Source of the DNA: JBAZTO01 sp041661865 | Lineage (GTDB): Bacteria > Planctomycetota > Phycisphaerae > SM23-33 | Length of the DNA: 48,791 bases | Assembly (NCBI GenBank): GCA_041661865.1 | Contig: JBAZTO010000031.1 | Coordinates: 1 to 48,791 of the forward strand | Direction of reading: 5' to 3' | Part shown: positions 24,542 to 32,322 of the stretch, piece by piece | Position numbering within the stretch: the first letter of the stretch is position 1 | Layout: the number at the start of each line of letters is the position of its first letter | Program-made: the position numbers and the translations under genes | Notes under the pieces: generated by a model | What the model saw: only the letters and a program-made list of their open reading frames with translations | What the model was told of the DNA's origin: nothing | Database searches by the model: none

Positions 24542-25900
24542 TCACTCCTGAAAGAGAAAACGAGGGCCGTCGAAAAAGATCGTGCCCTTGCCCAGCGGGC
24601 CGTTGCGGTTCTTACCCACCCGCCAGTGGACGATCCGATAGCCGGCCTCTTCCACCCAGTGGCCCTCTTTGTCCTTCTCGCTCCACAGGAAGATGACCGC
24701 GTGGGCGTCCTGCTCGTACTGGCCCGACTCGCGCAGGTTTTCCAGGTCCGGCTCGCCGTTCTCGGTTTTGCCGCGGTTGAGCTGCGAGATCCCCAAGACC
24801 GGTATCTCCAGGTCGCGCGCCAGTTTCTTCAGCGCCTTGGAGATGCGCGTGTTGATCTCGACCAGGTTGCGCCCGTTCTCCTCGATGATCTGCACATAGT
24901 CGACGATCAGGAGATCGAGCCGCTCGGCCGCCAGGCGGGCCATACACTCCAGCCGTAGGGCGGCCAGGTCGGCCGAGGTGTCCAGGTAGGACACCGATCC
25001 CGGCCAGTCCTCGACCTCGGCCAGCGTTTTCGCCACCAGCGCCTTTTTGTTGGGCCCCAGGTCGCGCAGGTTGCAGGCCTCGCCCCAGGTCAGGTTGGCC
25101 AACCGGCAGAGCCGCCGCCGGCCCAGGTCCTCGGCCAGCGTCTCCAGGGAAGTAAAGAGCACGTGGCGGCCGGCCATGGCGTTGGCGTCGGCGATGCACT
25201 CGCCGGCCGAGGTTTTGCCGATCGAGGGGCGGGCGGCCAGGAGCAGCAGCGCGCCCGGCCGCATCATCACGACCTCGTCCCACACCGGCAGCCCCTGGCG
25301 CACTTCGCTTTCGCCATCGGGGCCGTCGACGGTGTAGCGGTAGCCGAACGTCGGCAGGCAGACCGGGTTGCTCGATCGCATCTCGTCCAACAGCGTCCCG
25401 GCTACCTCGGCCGACGACTTGGCCGCGAGCAGCTCAGCGCTTTCGGCGGCCTGGCTGAGGATCTCCATCGCCGCGGCGAAGGGGTCGGGCACCTGGTCGG
25501 GGTCGGCCGCCGCCAGCGGGCCGATCTGCGCCACCGCGGAGACAAAGCGACGTAGGCGCGCTTCCCGCTGCACGATGCCGACGTAGTACTCGACGTGGAC
25601 GGCGGTAGGAACTGCCTCGCTCAGCCCGGAGAGGTAATCCATCCCACCCACGTGCTCCAGCTGCTCGCGCTTATCCAGCTCCGCCCCCACCGTGACCAGG
25701 TCGGGCGGGACGCGGCGATCGTAGCAGGCGCGCGCCGCGGCGTAGATCAGGCCGTGCACGTCGCGGTAAAAGTCGGTCGCCTTGAGCATGGGCGCGACGA
25801 CGATAATGGCGTCGCGGTGCTGGAGGATCGCCCCCAGGACGGCGCGTTCGGCCTCGAGGTTGTAGTAGGTCAGCTTTCTATCCGGTTGCCGCTGTGGCAT
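24542..25900 (-). CDS. dnaB: Replicative DNA helicase (DnaB-like)
   Basis: A 452-residue hexameric helicase that unwinds DNA at the phage fork. The N-terminal domain (residues 10-120) has the DnaB start pattern YYNLEAERAVLGAIL. The RecA-like domain carries Walker A ARPSIGKTS (223-231), FTSLET (249-254), Walker B LLIVDYVQ (330-337) and the C-terminal PDLENLRESGQYEQDAHAV motif. Length is normal. AAGGAG lies before the ATG, which overlaps the initiator gene by 23 bases. With its own initiator and helicase the phage can start replication itself, although no primase is visible. Confidence 0.95.
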   Translation of the reverse strand: MPQRQPDRKLTYYNLEAERAVLGAILQHRDAIIVVAPMLKATDFYRDVHGLIYAAARACYDRRVPPDLVTVGAELDKREQLEHVGGMDYLSGLSEAVPTAVHVEYYVGIVQREARLRRFVSAVAQIGPLAAADPDQVPDPFAAAMEILSQAAESAELLAAKSSAEVAGTLLDEMRSSNPVCLPTFGYRYTVDGPDGESEVRQGLPVWDEVVMMRPGALLLLAARPSIGKTSAGECIADANAMAGRHVLFTSLETLAEDLGRRRLCRLANLTWGEACNLRDLGPNKKALVAKTLAEVEDWPGSVSYLDTSADLAALRLECMARLAAERLDLLIVDYVQIIEENGRNLVEINTRISKALKKLARDLEIPVLGISQLNRGKTENGEPDLENLRESGQYEQDAHAVIFLWSEKDKEGHWVEEAGYRIVHWRVGKNRNGPLGKGTIFFDGPRFLFQE

Positions 25901-26756
25901 GGACTTGCTCCTTTTCGCGCAGGGCCTGGGCCCGGGCGCGCATGGCGTCGTCGACGTGGGGCTCGGTTCCGTTACCGTCTTTCTTGGCTGCCTGGAAGCC
26001 CTCTACTCTCCAGCGGTCCAGGATACGCTTCACGTAGATCCAGGAGCGGTGGCTGTAGGCGGCCGCTTCCGCACAGGCGGCGACGATCCAATCGCCCGGG
26101 ATGCCGCTGTTGAGCTCGTCGAGAATAAAGCCACGAATGGCGGGGGTAATCCCCCCGATTTCGTTTTTATAGGCCGTGAAAGCGTCTCCTGCTTCAGGAT
26201 CGCTTTCGAGGTAATGATAGGAGGTTGCGGCAGTCGGCGGCGGCTGTGGCCGCTCTCCCACTCCTTCTGCTGGTAAATCTGATTCAGGATCTGAACCTAA
26301 ATCTAATAATGTTTGCGGGGTTTCCCCATCCTTGTTAGGTGCATTCCCGCTAACTTGTTCGGTGCTTTCCCCCATACTAGTTGGGGGCTTTTCCTCAATC
26401 TTGTTTGGGGGATTCCCGCAAACTGGAACGACGGCCAGCAGTTCTATCACGCGGTCAATCATGACATGGTATTGCAGTCGGGCTGGCACGCCACAGAGCC
26501 GTTCCTCTAGGATTCCGCGCTCTTTGAGTTTGCGCCGCGCTGTTTCCTGTTCGTCGCGGGTCAACATGGTCTGTTCTTCAATGTCCTGCTGTCGCAGCTC
26601 GGTCCACTTGTCTTCTCCGCCGGCGTACCAGAGCAGCTGCGCCAGCAGGACCCCGGCGGTCACTCCTCCGCCGATGCGCGCAAAGGCGGGCGAGTAGGAG
26701 ATCCTCCGGCTGGCTAGCTCCTTGATTAACGCGGCGCGATTGGTCGTTTCAGACAT
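25878..26756 (-). CDS. Replication initiator, DnaD-like, with origin iterons inside the gene
   Basis: A 292-residue protein just upstream of dnaB. Residues 1-110 form a winged-helix DNA-binding domain (AGVLLAQLLWYAGGEDKWTELRQQDIEEQTML is typical of phage replication proteins). Residues about 110-170 are a Pro/Asn-rich linker. The C-terminal domain, AYKNEIGGITPAIRGFILDELNSG to WIYVKRILDRW, is the DnaD/DnaB_2 helicase-loading fold. It should bind the iterons within its own coding linker and load the helicase, as lambda O does. Shine-Dalgarno is weak (GGGG). Confidence 0.85.
   Translation of the reverse strand: MSETTNRAALIKELASRRISYSPAFARIGGGVTAGVLLAQLLWYAGGEDKWTELRQQDIEEQTMLTRDEQETARRKLKERGILEERLCGVPARLQYHVMIDRVIELLAVVPVCGNPPNKIEEKPPTSMGESTEQVSGNAPNKDGETPQTLLDLGSDPESDLPAEGVGERPQPPPTAATSYHYLESDPEAGDAFTAYKNEIGGITPAIRGFILDELNSGIPGDWIVAACAEAAAYSHRSWIYVKRILDRWRVEGFQAAKKDGNGTEPHVDDAMRARAQALREKEQVHATAATG
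26270..26425. other. Probable replication origin
   Basis: Iteron array plus an adjoining AT-rich stretch (about 26272-26310) that could melt first. The palindrome TTCAG-GAT-CTGAA lies in it at 26283-26295. The layout, iterons and AT-rich DNA within the initiator gene, is that of lambdoid origins. Function is inferred from structure. Confidence 0.75.
26311..26425. repeat. Five tandem 23-bp iterons
   Basis: Five units start at 26311, 26334, 26357, 26380 and 26403, exactly 23 bp apart. Invariant positions are G1 T2 T3, G5, G8, T11 T12, C14 C15, C17 and C21 T22. A 23-base period is not a multiple of three, so the repeat is conserved as DNA rather than as protein. The array lies in the linker-coding part of the initiator gene. 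Confidence 0.9.
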
Positions 26757-26759
26757 TGG

Positions 26760-27122
26760 TCATCCCCGCTGGGCGATATAGCGCCCTTTGCTGTCTCGTG
26801 GCCGGCTGCTGACCGCCTGGCCGCCCTTTCGGTGAAATTCGGCTAGATACTGCTCTCCCCTCGTCTCCACCAGCGCCTGCCAGCCCTTGCGGCCCCAGCT
26901 GGCCAGGATCCGCTTGACCTCGTCCCGGCCAAAGGTCGCGCACTTGGCGGCGTAGTCCATCGTGCGCCAGCGGCTATAGTCGCCGTTGTCGCGATGATGC
27001 TGATTGTGACAGCTGCGATGCGCCGGGACGGTGGTCCCGCTTTCCGGCCCGCCGTCGGCGAGGGGGACCAGGTGGTGCTGCTGATCGGCGCCTTCTTCTC
27101 CGCAAAAGTGACACGTGGCCAT
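26760..27122 (-). CDS. HNH endonuclease-like protein
   Basis: A 120-residue protein with a treble-clef HNH core: CxxC at Cys4 and Cys7, HHLVPLADGG with His16/His17, and CHNQHH with Cys38 and His42/His43. The C-terminal half is basic and helical. It could be a nicking enzyme for recombination or replication, or a homing-type nuclease. It sits 3 bases upstream of the initiator gene. GAGAGG before the ATG. Confidence 0.8.
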   Translation of the reverse strand: MATCHFCGEEGADQQHHLVPLADGGPESGTTVPAHRSCHNQHHRDNGDYSRWRTMDYAAKCATFGRDEVKRILASWGRKGWQALVETRGEQYLAEFHRKGGQAVSSRPRDSKGRYIAQRG

Positions 27123-27125
27123 GGT

Positions 27126-27320
27126 TTAGATCCTCTCCAGCTCGTCGGCGCTGTACCACTCGACGGGACGCGCGGAATTCTTTGCGTACGGGTCGGAGGT
27201 AAACTTGACGCCGATCGGGTCAGGGTTGCTGGCCAGACGGCTGATATGCACGACCAGTCCCTCCTGGTTGTTTCGTCGCCGATTGGGTGCTACCACGCGT
27301 ACGCGCTCGCCGATCTCCAT
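27126..27320 (-). CDS. Small KOW/SH3-like protein
   Basis: A 64-residue protein (MEIGERVRVVAPNRRRNNQEGLVVHI...) with a strong GAGGAGG site. The start, GERVRVV...GLVVHI, has the strand-turn-strand look of KOW or SH3-like nucleic-acid-binding folds. Unknown function. Confidence 0.65.
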   Translation of the reverse strand: MEIGERVRVVAPNRRRNNQEGLVVHISRLASNPDPIGVKFTSDPYAKNSARPVEWYSADELERI

Positions 27321-27321
27321 C

Positions 27322-27963
27322 TCACGCCTCCTCGCGCCTATTCCAGGCCACCTGGGCGCCCCGGGCCCCGGCCGCCAGCGGTCCGCGGGCCAGGCAAGTC
27401 CGGCAGACGACGCGCCAGAGTTCGAATGCCGGCGGCTCGGTGCTGGTGTCCAGGTCCGTGCCGTGGCAGAACGGGCACTCGACCAAATCGAGGACCGGGG
27501 CCACGGCGGGATCGTCCTGCCGCTGGGCCCGCTCTTCCCGGATGTGCTGGCGCAGCGTTTCTCGGCTCCAGTGTTCCTGCTCGGCCTGGTCCAGCCACTC
27601 GTCTTGCTTTTCGGGAGGTAGGGAGGCAACCTCTTGGTGATGGCTCCAGGTGAGAAGCGGACGCCGGCGGCACGGATCCACGCGCTCGGCGACGTAGACG
27701 TCGTGGCGCAGCGTGCCATAGCTGTAGGGCGTCTCCTGGATCGCCTGGGCGTATTTTTCACCCCAGCGGCGCTCTCCGTAGCGGATCCAGTCGCCGATCC
27801 ACCAGTGCACGGCGCTGTCCATGTACTGCAGGGCCGTCCCCAGTCGCTCCCACGCGCTGTACTCGAGGTCGCGGTGGAAGGTCAGGCCCAGCGGTCCAAA
27901 CTCGACCGCTCCACTCAGCTCGGCCAGGGCATTCAGTTGCGCGGGTACCAAGTCGGTCGTCAT
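27322..27963 (-). CDS. DNA-binding-like protein fused to a Lar-like zinc ribbon
   Basis: A 213-residue protein. The N-terminal 145 residues (WWIGDWIRYGERRWGEKYAQAI, SYGTLRHDVYVAERV, LLTWSHHQEVASLP, WLDQAEQEHWSRETLRQHI) match a regulator-like family that includes LmbU-type and plasmid proteins. The C-terminal 55 residues (CPFCHGTDLD...VVCRTCLARGPLAAGARGAQVAWNRR) fit the Lar restriction-alleviation zinc ribbon. It may combine gene control with protection from host restriction. ATG 27963 is chosen; AAAGGA lies a little far upstream. Confidence 0.7.
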   Translation of the reverse strand: MTTDLVPAQLNALAELSGAVEFGPLGLTFHRDLEYSAWERLGTALQYMDSAVHWWIGDWIRYGERRWGEKYAQAIQETPYSYGTLRHDVYVAERVDPCRRRPLLTWSHHQEVASLPPEKQDEWLDQAEQEHWSRETLRQHIREERAQRQDDPAVAPVLDLVECPFCHGTDLDTSTEPPAFELWRVVCRTCLARGPLAAGARGAQVAWNRREEA

Positions 27964-27977
27964 CGAGCAGTTGTCCT

Positions 27978-28055
27978 TTATCCGTGACCGCACATGACCC
28001 AGTAGGCCAGGAAGAAAACTCCAACCAGAAAAACGAACCCTAGTAGTGCACCCAT
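27978..28055 (-). CDS. 25-residue membrane peptide
   Basis: MGALLGFVFLVGVFFLAYWV followed by MCGHG. It is one membrane helix with AAAGGA 8 bases before the ATG. It ends 15 bases before the next start. Small size lowers certainty, but the ribosome site is good and the gap is otherwise empty. Confidence 0.5.
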   Translation of the reverse strand: MGALLGFVFLVGVFFLAYWVMCGHG

Positions 28056-28351
28056 CGTCTTATCCTTTCGTCTAAGGCCCAGCCCCGTCCCTCGGAGCCC
28101 GGCGCTTTTGTCCTTCACCGGCAAAGAGCCGAGGCCGGCGTCTTGAACGCCGGGCTTGAAGAGGCTTGCGCCTCAACTGTGCTCCCGTTTACACCACCTC
28201 GGCTGCCCGCCCCGCCGCAACAAGGCCGTTTTCGGTGCTACGGATTCGCGCCGCGCGGGACAGGCTATCAGCAGCGCGGCGCGGTATCGGTGGCGTCCAC
28301 CGTGCGCAGACCGCCGCGCGTACTGCCATCAGTTGTTAAAGGTGCTGTGTA
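28056..28351 (-). other. 296-base intergenic region, GC-rich and structured
   Basis: No convincing gene on either strand. It holds several inverted repeats: AGCCCGGCG near 28097 with CGCCGGGCT near 28149, GAGGC-TTGC-GCCTC near 28160, and CGGTGG-CGT-CCACCG near 28290. A 46-codon minus frame (MAVRAAVCARW...) lacks a ribosome site. It could be a structured leader, a small RNA or a decayed gene. Confidence 0.5.
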
Positions 28352-28927
28352 CTACTCGCCTAATCTATTGTGGCTGATGACATTCAGGTTGATGGCCAGC
28401 ACCAGTATGGCGCATACTTCGTACGAGCTGTCCCACCAGGCGCAGCGCTCGCCGAGGCACAGGAGGCTGTCGTCGCCGTCGTTCGGCCGCACCAGCGGGC
28501 AGCGCTTCGGCCTGGGCGCCGCGGGCCCCTCCGGCTCTTCGCTCTCTTCTTTCCGCTGGCAGCTATAGCCCAGGTGGACGACGACGGCCGGATCGGCGAG
28601 CAGGCCGCCCAGGTCGACCAGGTCGCGCACATCCTCCCAGCACGGCTCGCCGCAGAGGTGGCAGGGGAGCTGGACCTGCAACTTCGCGCCGCATTCATCG
28701 CCGTGGAACTCGTAGCAGCGAAAGATCAGCCCGTCGATGACAATCTCTTCGCCGGCCATATCGGCCAGGCACTGCTCGTTCCGGGGGATCTCTAGCACTC
28801 GCTCTACCAGCCCGACCAGATAGCGGCGGTTGCGCTCACGGTCGCGTTCCTGGCGCTCGCGCTCGTCTTCCGCCAGGAACGCCTGGTGCTCCGTCAAGGC
28901 CTGCTGTGCTTCTTCCTGGATGCTCAC
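28352..28927 (-). CDS. Cys-rich hypothetical protein
   Basis: A 191-residue protein with a GTG start and a strong AAAGGAGG site. N-terminal 35 residues are a charged coiled coil (AEDERERQERDRERNRRY). The centre holds CGAKLQVQLPCHLCGEPC and later CQRKEE, CPLVRP and CLGERCAWW, several possible metal sites. A hydrophobic stretch near the end (VCAILVLAINLNVI) may be buried or membrane-associated. No family recognised. Confidence 0.65.
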   Translation of the reverse strand: MSIQEEAQQALTEHQAFLAEDERERQERDRERNRRYLVGLVERVLEIPRNEQCLADMAGEEIVIDGLIFRCYEFHGDECGAKLQVQLPCHLCGEPCWEDVRDLVDLGGLLADPAVVVHLGYSCQRKEESEEPEGPAAPRPKRCPLVRPNDGDDSLLCLGERCAWWDSSYEVCAILVLAINLNVISHNRLGE

Positions 28928-28942
28928 GGTCTTCCTCCTTTC

Positions 28943-29003
28943 GGGGCCTCTTGGCCCCCTCCTACTGGCCACCACGCGTGAACCATACGCGCGTGGTGGC
29001 CAG
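28943..29003 (-). terminator. Two adjacent perfect hairpins
   Basis: CTGGCCACCACGCG (28965-28978) pairs perfectly with 28990-29003, a 14-bp stem with an 11-base loop. GGGGCC-TCTT-GGCCCC lies at 28943-28958, just before the ribosome site of the next gene. Together they form a terminator or a structured leader between the 29014 and 28352 genes. Confidence 0.6.
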
Positions 29004-29013
29004 GCGGTGAGGG

Positions 29014-29448
29014 TCAAACGGTCGGCTCGCGGCCGATCAGCCGCTTGTAGGTCTCGACCGCATCTTCGTAAGCCCGATCGCAGAACTTGATCTTGCTGCT
29101 GTCCTTGGCCTCGCGGGCCCGGCAGGCGTTGCTGTGCCACAGGCCAATATATCTGTGCAGGGCGGCCTCGACGACGGCGCGGTCGCCGGTTTCCAGGGTC
29201 CGGATCGTGCCGAGGTAGCAGGTTGCAATCCGCTCGAGCAGCAGCATGGCCACCCGCTCCAGGACCCCCTGGGGCAGCGTGCTGGACAGCGCAGCCTCGA
29301 TGTCCAGCGCGTCGTAGAACATCGCCCGCTTGGTGTCGTCGAGGGTCTCGCGGTCGATGGCGCCAAAGTCCTCGCTGATCAGGATTGTCGTCGGCTGGAC
29401 GAGATGATCGCCGATGTCGCCGGCTTTATGGACCTTGACTTCACGCAT
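29014..29448 (-). CDS. Hypothetical protein
   Basis: A 144-residue protein with GAGGAGG before the ATG. The N-terminus (VKVHKAGDIGDHLVQPTTILISEDFGAID) looks like a small beta domain; the rest is helical. It starts one base after the stop of the next gene upstream. No family recognised. Confidence 0.7.
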   Translation of the reverse strand: MREVKVHKAGDIGDHLVQPTTILISEDFGAIDRETLDDTKRAMFYDALDIEAALSSTLPQGVLERVAMLLLERIATCYLGTIRTLETGDRAVVEAALHRYIGLWHSNACRAREAKDSSKIKFCDRAYEDAVETYKRLIGREPTV

Positions 29449-29449
29449 C

Positions 29450-29875
29450 TCAGTCCTCCTCCTCATCCTCGATCTCGAGCTCGGCATACTCGAAGGGGCA
29501 CGGGCCGGCTCCGTTCTTCGGCGGACAGGTCCCACTGTCCAGAAGTTCACACTGCTCGCAATCATCGGACTGCCAGACCGGGACCACCGGCGCCGTCAGT
29601 TGCCGTTCCGAGCCCGTGTCATTCACGGGAGCGACGATATAGGGAGCAATCGGCGCGACCTGCAACCGGTCGACCGCCCGCAGAGCGGTCGCTTCGTCGG
29701 TCGGCGTGATGCCGTAGACGGCTGACCCAGAGTAGAACTTGGTGTACTCGGGCTGCTCTTTGCAGGCCGGCACGTCCACTCGGAGCATGGCCACGCCGGC
29801 GATGACTTCCTCGGAGATCCGGCCGGCGATGACGTTGCGGCCCATCAGTTCGACAATGGCCCAGGTCGGTTCCAT
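29450..29875 (-). CDS. Conserved phage protein of unknown function
   Basis: A 141-residue protein with GGAGG before the ATG. Residues 1-60 (WAIVELMGRNVIAGRISEEVIAGVAMLRVDVPA, then TKFYSGSAVYGITPTDE) match a small beta-rich protein that recurs beside recombination genes in many phages. The C-terminal half has CEQCELLDSGTCPPKNGAGPC, a possible metal site, and an acidic tail. Function is not known. Confidence 0.7.
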   Translation of the reverse strand: MEPTWAIVELMGRNVIAGRISEEVIAGVAMLRVDVPACKEQPEYTKFYSGSAVYGITPTDEATALRAVDRLQVAPIAPYIVAPVNDTGSERQLTAPVVPVWQSDDCEQCELLDSGTCPPKNGAGPCPFEYAELEIEDEEED

Positions 29876-29876
29876 G

Positions 29877-30467
29877 TTATTCCTCCAGGCTAATGGCGAC
29901 GGTCGGGACCTCGCGCCACTCGACGAATTCCAGCGGCGCTACCTCGCGTACCGCCCGGGCGTACTTCTCGAACTTGCGCATGTTCACGCTGGCCGGGGCG
30001 ATCAGGCCCAGGTCAGGGTGTTTTTCGGCCCACCCCAGCAGGTTGACATTGGCGCCATCCCGGTCGTAGCTCAGGACCTGCATCTCCAGGTTGACGCGGA
30101 TGGAGACCTGGTGGTGGGGATGCTTGTTATCGGGATCCGCTTGGTAGCAGCCCAGGGCCGTGCCGCGGACCGCGCAGTCGGCCTCGATGCGATCGGCCTC
30201 GGCCTGCACGCTGGCCGCCTTCGCGGCCAGGTAAGCCCGCCCGGAGGCCGTTTCCAGCATCATCCGCTCGGCCTCTTTCATCGTGGCCTCGGCCAGCGCT
30301 GCGGCGGCCGTGGTGTCGACGAGCTCGCGGTAACAGCGGGCCAACTCGGTCCGCGGCGACAGGTCGACCGGCTCAACGGCCGCGGTAGGATCGCCCGGTC
30401 CCAGGATTTCTTCCCAAAGCGCGGACTGCTGATCTTCCTCCAGGAGAGAAACTGTCAGCTCAGCCAT
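29877..30467 (-). CDS. Hypothetical protein next to the recT-like gene
   Basis: A 196-residue protein, overlapping the RecT-like gene by 8 bases. Residues 40-105 are a long Ala/Glu helix or coiled coil. The C-terminal half is mixed (HQVSIRVNLEMQVLSYDRDGANVNLLGWAEKH, VREVAPLEFVEWREVPTVAI). Gam-like nuclease inhibitors and exonuclease accessory proteins occur in this position in other phages, but motifs are lacking. Confidence 0.65.
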   Translation of the reverse strand: MAELTVSLLEEDQQSALWEEILGPGDPTAAVEPVDLSPRTELARCYRELVDTTAAAALAEATMKEAERMMLETASGRAYLAAKAASVQAEADRIEADCAVRGTALGCYQADPDNKHPHHQVSIRVNLEMQVLSYDRDGANVNLLGWAEKHPDLGLIAPASVNMRKFEKYARAVREVAPLEFVEWREVPTVAISLEE

Positions 30468-31716
30468 TGGTCCCCTCCCCTTCCTTTTCCTCGGGCTCAG
30501 CGGCGGCCGGCGTTTCCGCCGGGATCAGTTCCTGCTGCCCGTTGGCGACGTTGGCGGCGAGGATCGTCTCGCGCACGAACTGCGCGGCTTCCTCGTCGAG
30601 GGGCCCCTCGGGGGCGAGTCGCACGTTGAGCGCGGCCGCCTGCGCGAGCGACCATTCCTTGGTCGACCCCTTGCCGTCGTTGACGAGGGAGAGGAACTGG
30701 TGGCGCTGGTTGGCGACGACGTCCTCGTCGGCGACGTCGCTAAAGATCTCGTTGAAGAGGAGGACGATCCGGGTCGTCTTGGCCCGGTCGATCGGCAGCG
30801 GATCCGCACCGGCTTTCTGCACGGCGGCCAGCAGCTCGCCCAGCCACCCCATCCGAGCTTGCTCGTGGTGCTCGCGCCCCAGCTGCTTGCAGCGCTCGAT
30901 AAAGGCGAGAGCGGGATCGGCGCCGCCTTGGACGATCTGGACCAGGCTGACGTCGCCCAGGGCGGTTTTCAGCGCCTTGGTCGAACAGTCCGGCCAGCCG
31001 GCCGCCCGGGCCTCGCCCAGGGCCGCCTCCCACAGCTGCGCGGCCGCTACTTTGTCTTCCTCGCTCACGGCCGTCTTGCCGTTCCCGTTGCCTGGCTTTT
31101 CGTCCGCGACGACGGGGTCGCTGACGTGGGTGATCTCGCCGGTCTGTGGATCCACCTGCACGATCCGCGCCCCGGGCACGGTCTCGATCTCCGACTCGTC
31201 CAGGACGCCCAGGCCGCAGAAGCGCAGGGTACCGCGGCGGATCGCCTTGGTCTCGGCGACCATTTTCTTGTTGGCCCGGTAGGTGCCGTAGATCGGCTTG
31301 CCGCCCTTGTCGGTCAGGGAGACCGAGCCGGTGGCGTCGACGAAGCGGCCGGAAAGGGGATCAGAGATGCGGGCCTGGACGGTATAGACGCCGTCTTCGT
31401 CCAATTCGCGCGAGCGGATTTCGTCGTTCAACTGGTGCCGGTACCCCAGCTGTTCCGAGGCGTCCTTTTTCGCATACAACTCGAGGCGCGATCTTTCCCC
31501 ATCGTCACCCTTGAACTGGATGTAGCCAAAGGGCCTCGTCAGGGGATTTAGCCCCAGGCTTTGGCAATAGGCCAGGTAATAGTCGAGCCGCTGGCGCGGG
31601 CTCAGTTCGGAGAGGTCCCCACCCACCAGGACCTTCTCCATGAGGTCGGCGCCGAGGGGCATCACGTGCGCCCCTCCCTGCTGTTGTTGTACCGCGAGCG
31701 TCCTTGCGTCAGTCAC
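30460..31716 (-). CDS. recT: RecT/Bet-like single-strand annealing protein
   Basis: A 418-residue protein. The core, residues about 40-190, follows the RecT/Bet pattern: LAYCQSLGLNPLTRPFGYI, LYAKKDASEQLGYRH, GRFVDATGSVSL, then KKMVAETKAIRRGTLRFCGLGVLDESE. It should anneal complementary single strands during phage recombination. The C-terminal 200 residues are an extra helical part ending in an acidic tail, which may bind host SSB or a nuclease. GTG start with AAAAGGAGG. No exonuclease partner is obvious, unless one of the PD-(D/E)XK-like proteins serves. Confidence 0.8.
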   Translation of the reverse strand: MTDARTLAVQQQQGGAHVMPLGADLMEKVLVGGDLSELSPRQRLDYYLAYCQSLGLNPLTRPFGYIQFKGDDGERSRLELYAKKDASEQLGYRHQLNDEIRSRELDEDGVYTVQARISDPLSGRFVDATGSVSLTDKGGKPIYGTYRANKKMVAETKAIRRGTLRFCGLGVLDESEIETVPGARIVQVDPQTGEITHVSDPVVADEKPGNGNGKTAVSEEDKVAAAQLWEAALGEARAAGWPDCSTKALKTALGDVSLVQIVQGGADPALAFIERCKQLGREHHEQARMGWLGELLAAVQKAGADPLPIDRAKTTRIVLLFNEIFSDVADEDVVANQRHQFLSLVNDGKGSTKEWSLAQAAALNVRLAPEGPLDEEAAQFVRETILAANVANGQQELIPAETPAAAEPEEKEGEGTNG

Positions 31717-31963
31717 CGTCGTCCTCCTTTTCTTCTACTTGCTGGGCCGAATACCGTGAATCGTGCCACCGGACATTCTGAAAAATTCTTTTGGCCCGGA
31801 TCGCGTACCGCTGAGCGATGGCCAGCTCCCGGGCAATCCACTCGTGGCGGCCGCCGGTGCGGGTAAACTCGACGGCCTCATTCATTGCCAGGAGGGAGTT
31901 GCTCAAAGCAATCAGTCCCTGCTCCAGTTTCTCGATCGTTGGGTCCTCCACGAACCGAGTCAT
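31709..31963 (-). CDS. Small helical protein
   Basis: An 84-residue protein overlapping the recT-like start by 8 bases. Almost all helical (IEKLEQGLIALSNSLLAMNEAV, WIARELAIAQRYAIRAKRIF) with an acidic end (EEKEDDGD). GGGAGAGG before the ATG. Unknown function. Its first 86 bases overlap the preceding gene. Confidence 0.65.
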   Translation of the reverse strand: MTRFVEDPTIEKLEQGLIALSNSLLAMNEAVEFTRTGGRHEWIARELAIAQRYAIRAKRIFQNVRWHDSRYSAQQVEEKEDDGD

Positions 31964-32279
31964 TGAGCCTCTCCCGTAGGCGATCGCGGCTTGCTTTCGC
32001 CAGTTGGCCGTCCAGCAGGCTATCGAGAACGTAGCAGGCCAGGACGGAGAATCCCCCGACGACGATGATCACCCAGCAGGCGATCACGGCATCGGCATAG
32101 TCGAAGCACAGGCCCCAAATGGTGTAGGGGATCGCCAGGGCCAGCACGCCCAGGGTGTAGGCGGCCAGACGAGGCAGATCGCGCCCGCTCAGCAGCCGCT
32201 GCCAGGGGAAATAGTGCTCGAAGCCCAGGAATGCTGCTGCTAAAATTGCGGCCAGGATTGCGTATCCCCCGTGTCCCAT
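31878..32279 (-). CDS. Multi-span membrane protein
   Basis: A 133-residue protein starting at the ATG of MGHGGYAIL. Three or four hydrophobic helices (AILAAILAAAFLGF, LAAYTLGVLALAIPYTIWGL, VIACWVIIVVGGFSVLACYV) are followed by a charged tail. Upstream G-run may serve as ribosome site. Unknown function; one of many small membrane proteins in this phage. Confidence 0.7.
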   Translation of the reverse strand: MGHGGYAILAAILAAAFLGFEHYFPWQRLLSGRDLPRLAAYTLGVLALAIPYTIWGLCFDYADAVIACWVIIVVGGFSVLACYVLDSLLDGQLAKASRDRLRERLNDSVRGGPNDRETGAGTDCFEQLPPGNE

Positions 32280-32322
32280 CTGCTGCCCCCCCGTGGTACA
32301 ATACTCAAAGGACCTTACCAAC

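Noticed and set aside
26281..26430. Iteron array as a protein repeat
   Set aside because: The 23-base period changes frame in each unit, so the peptide is not repeated.
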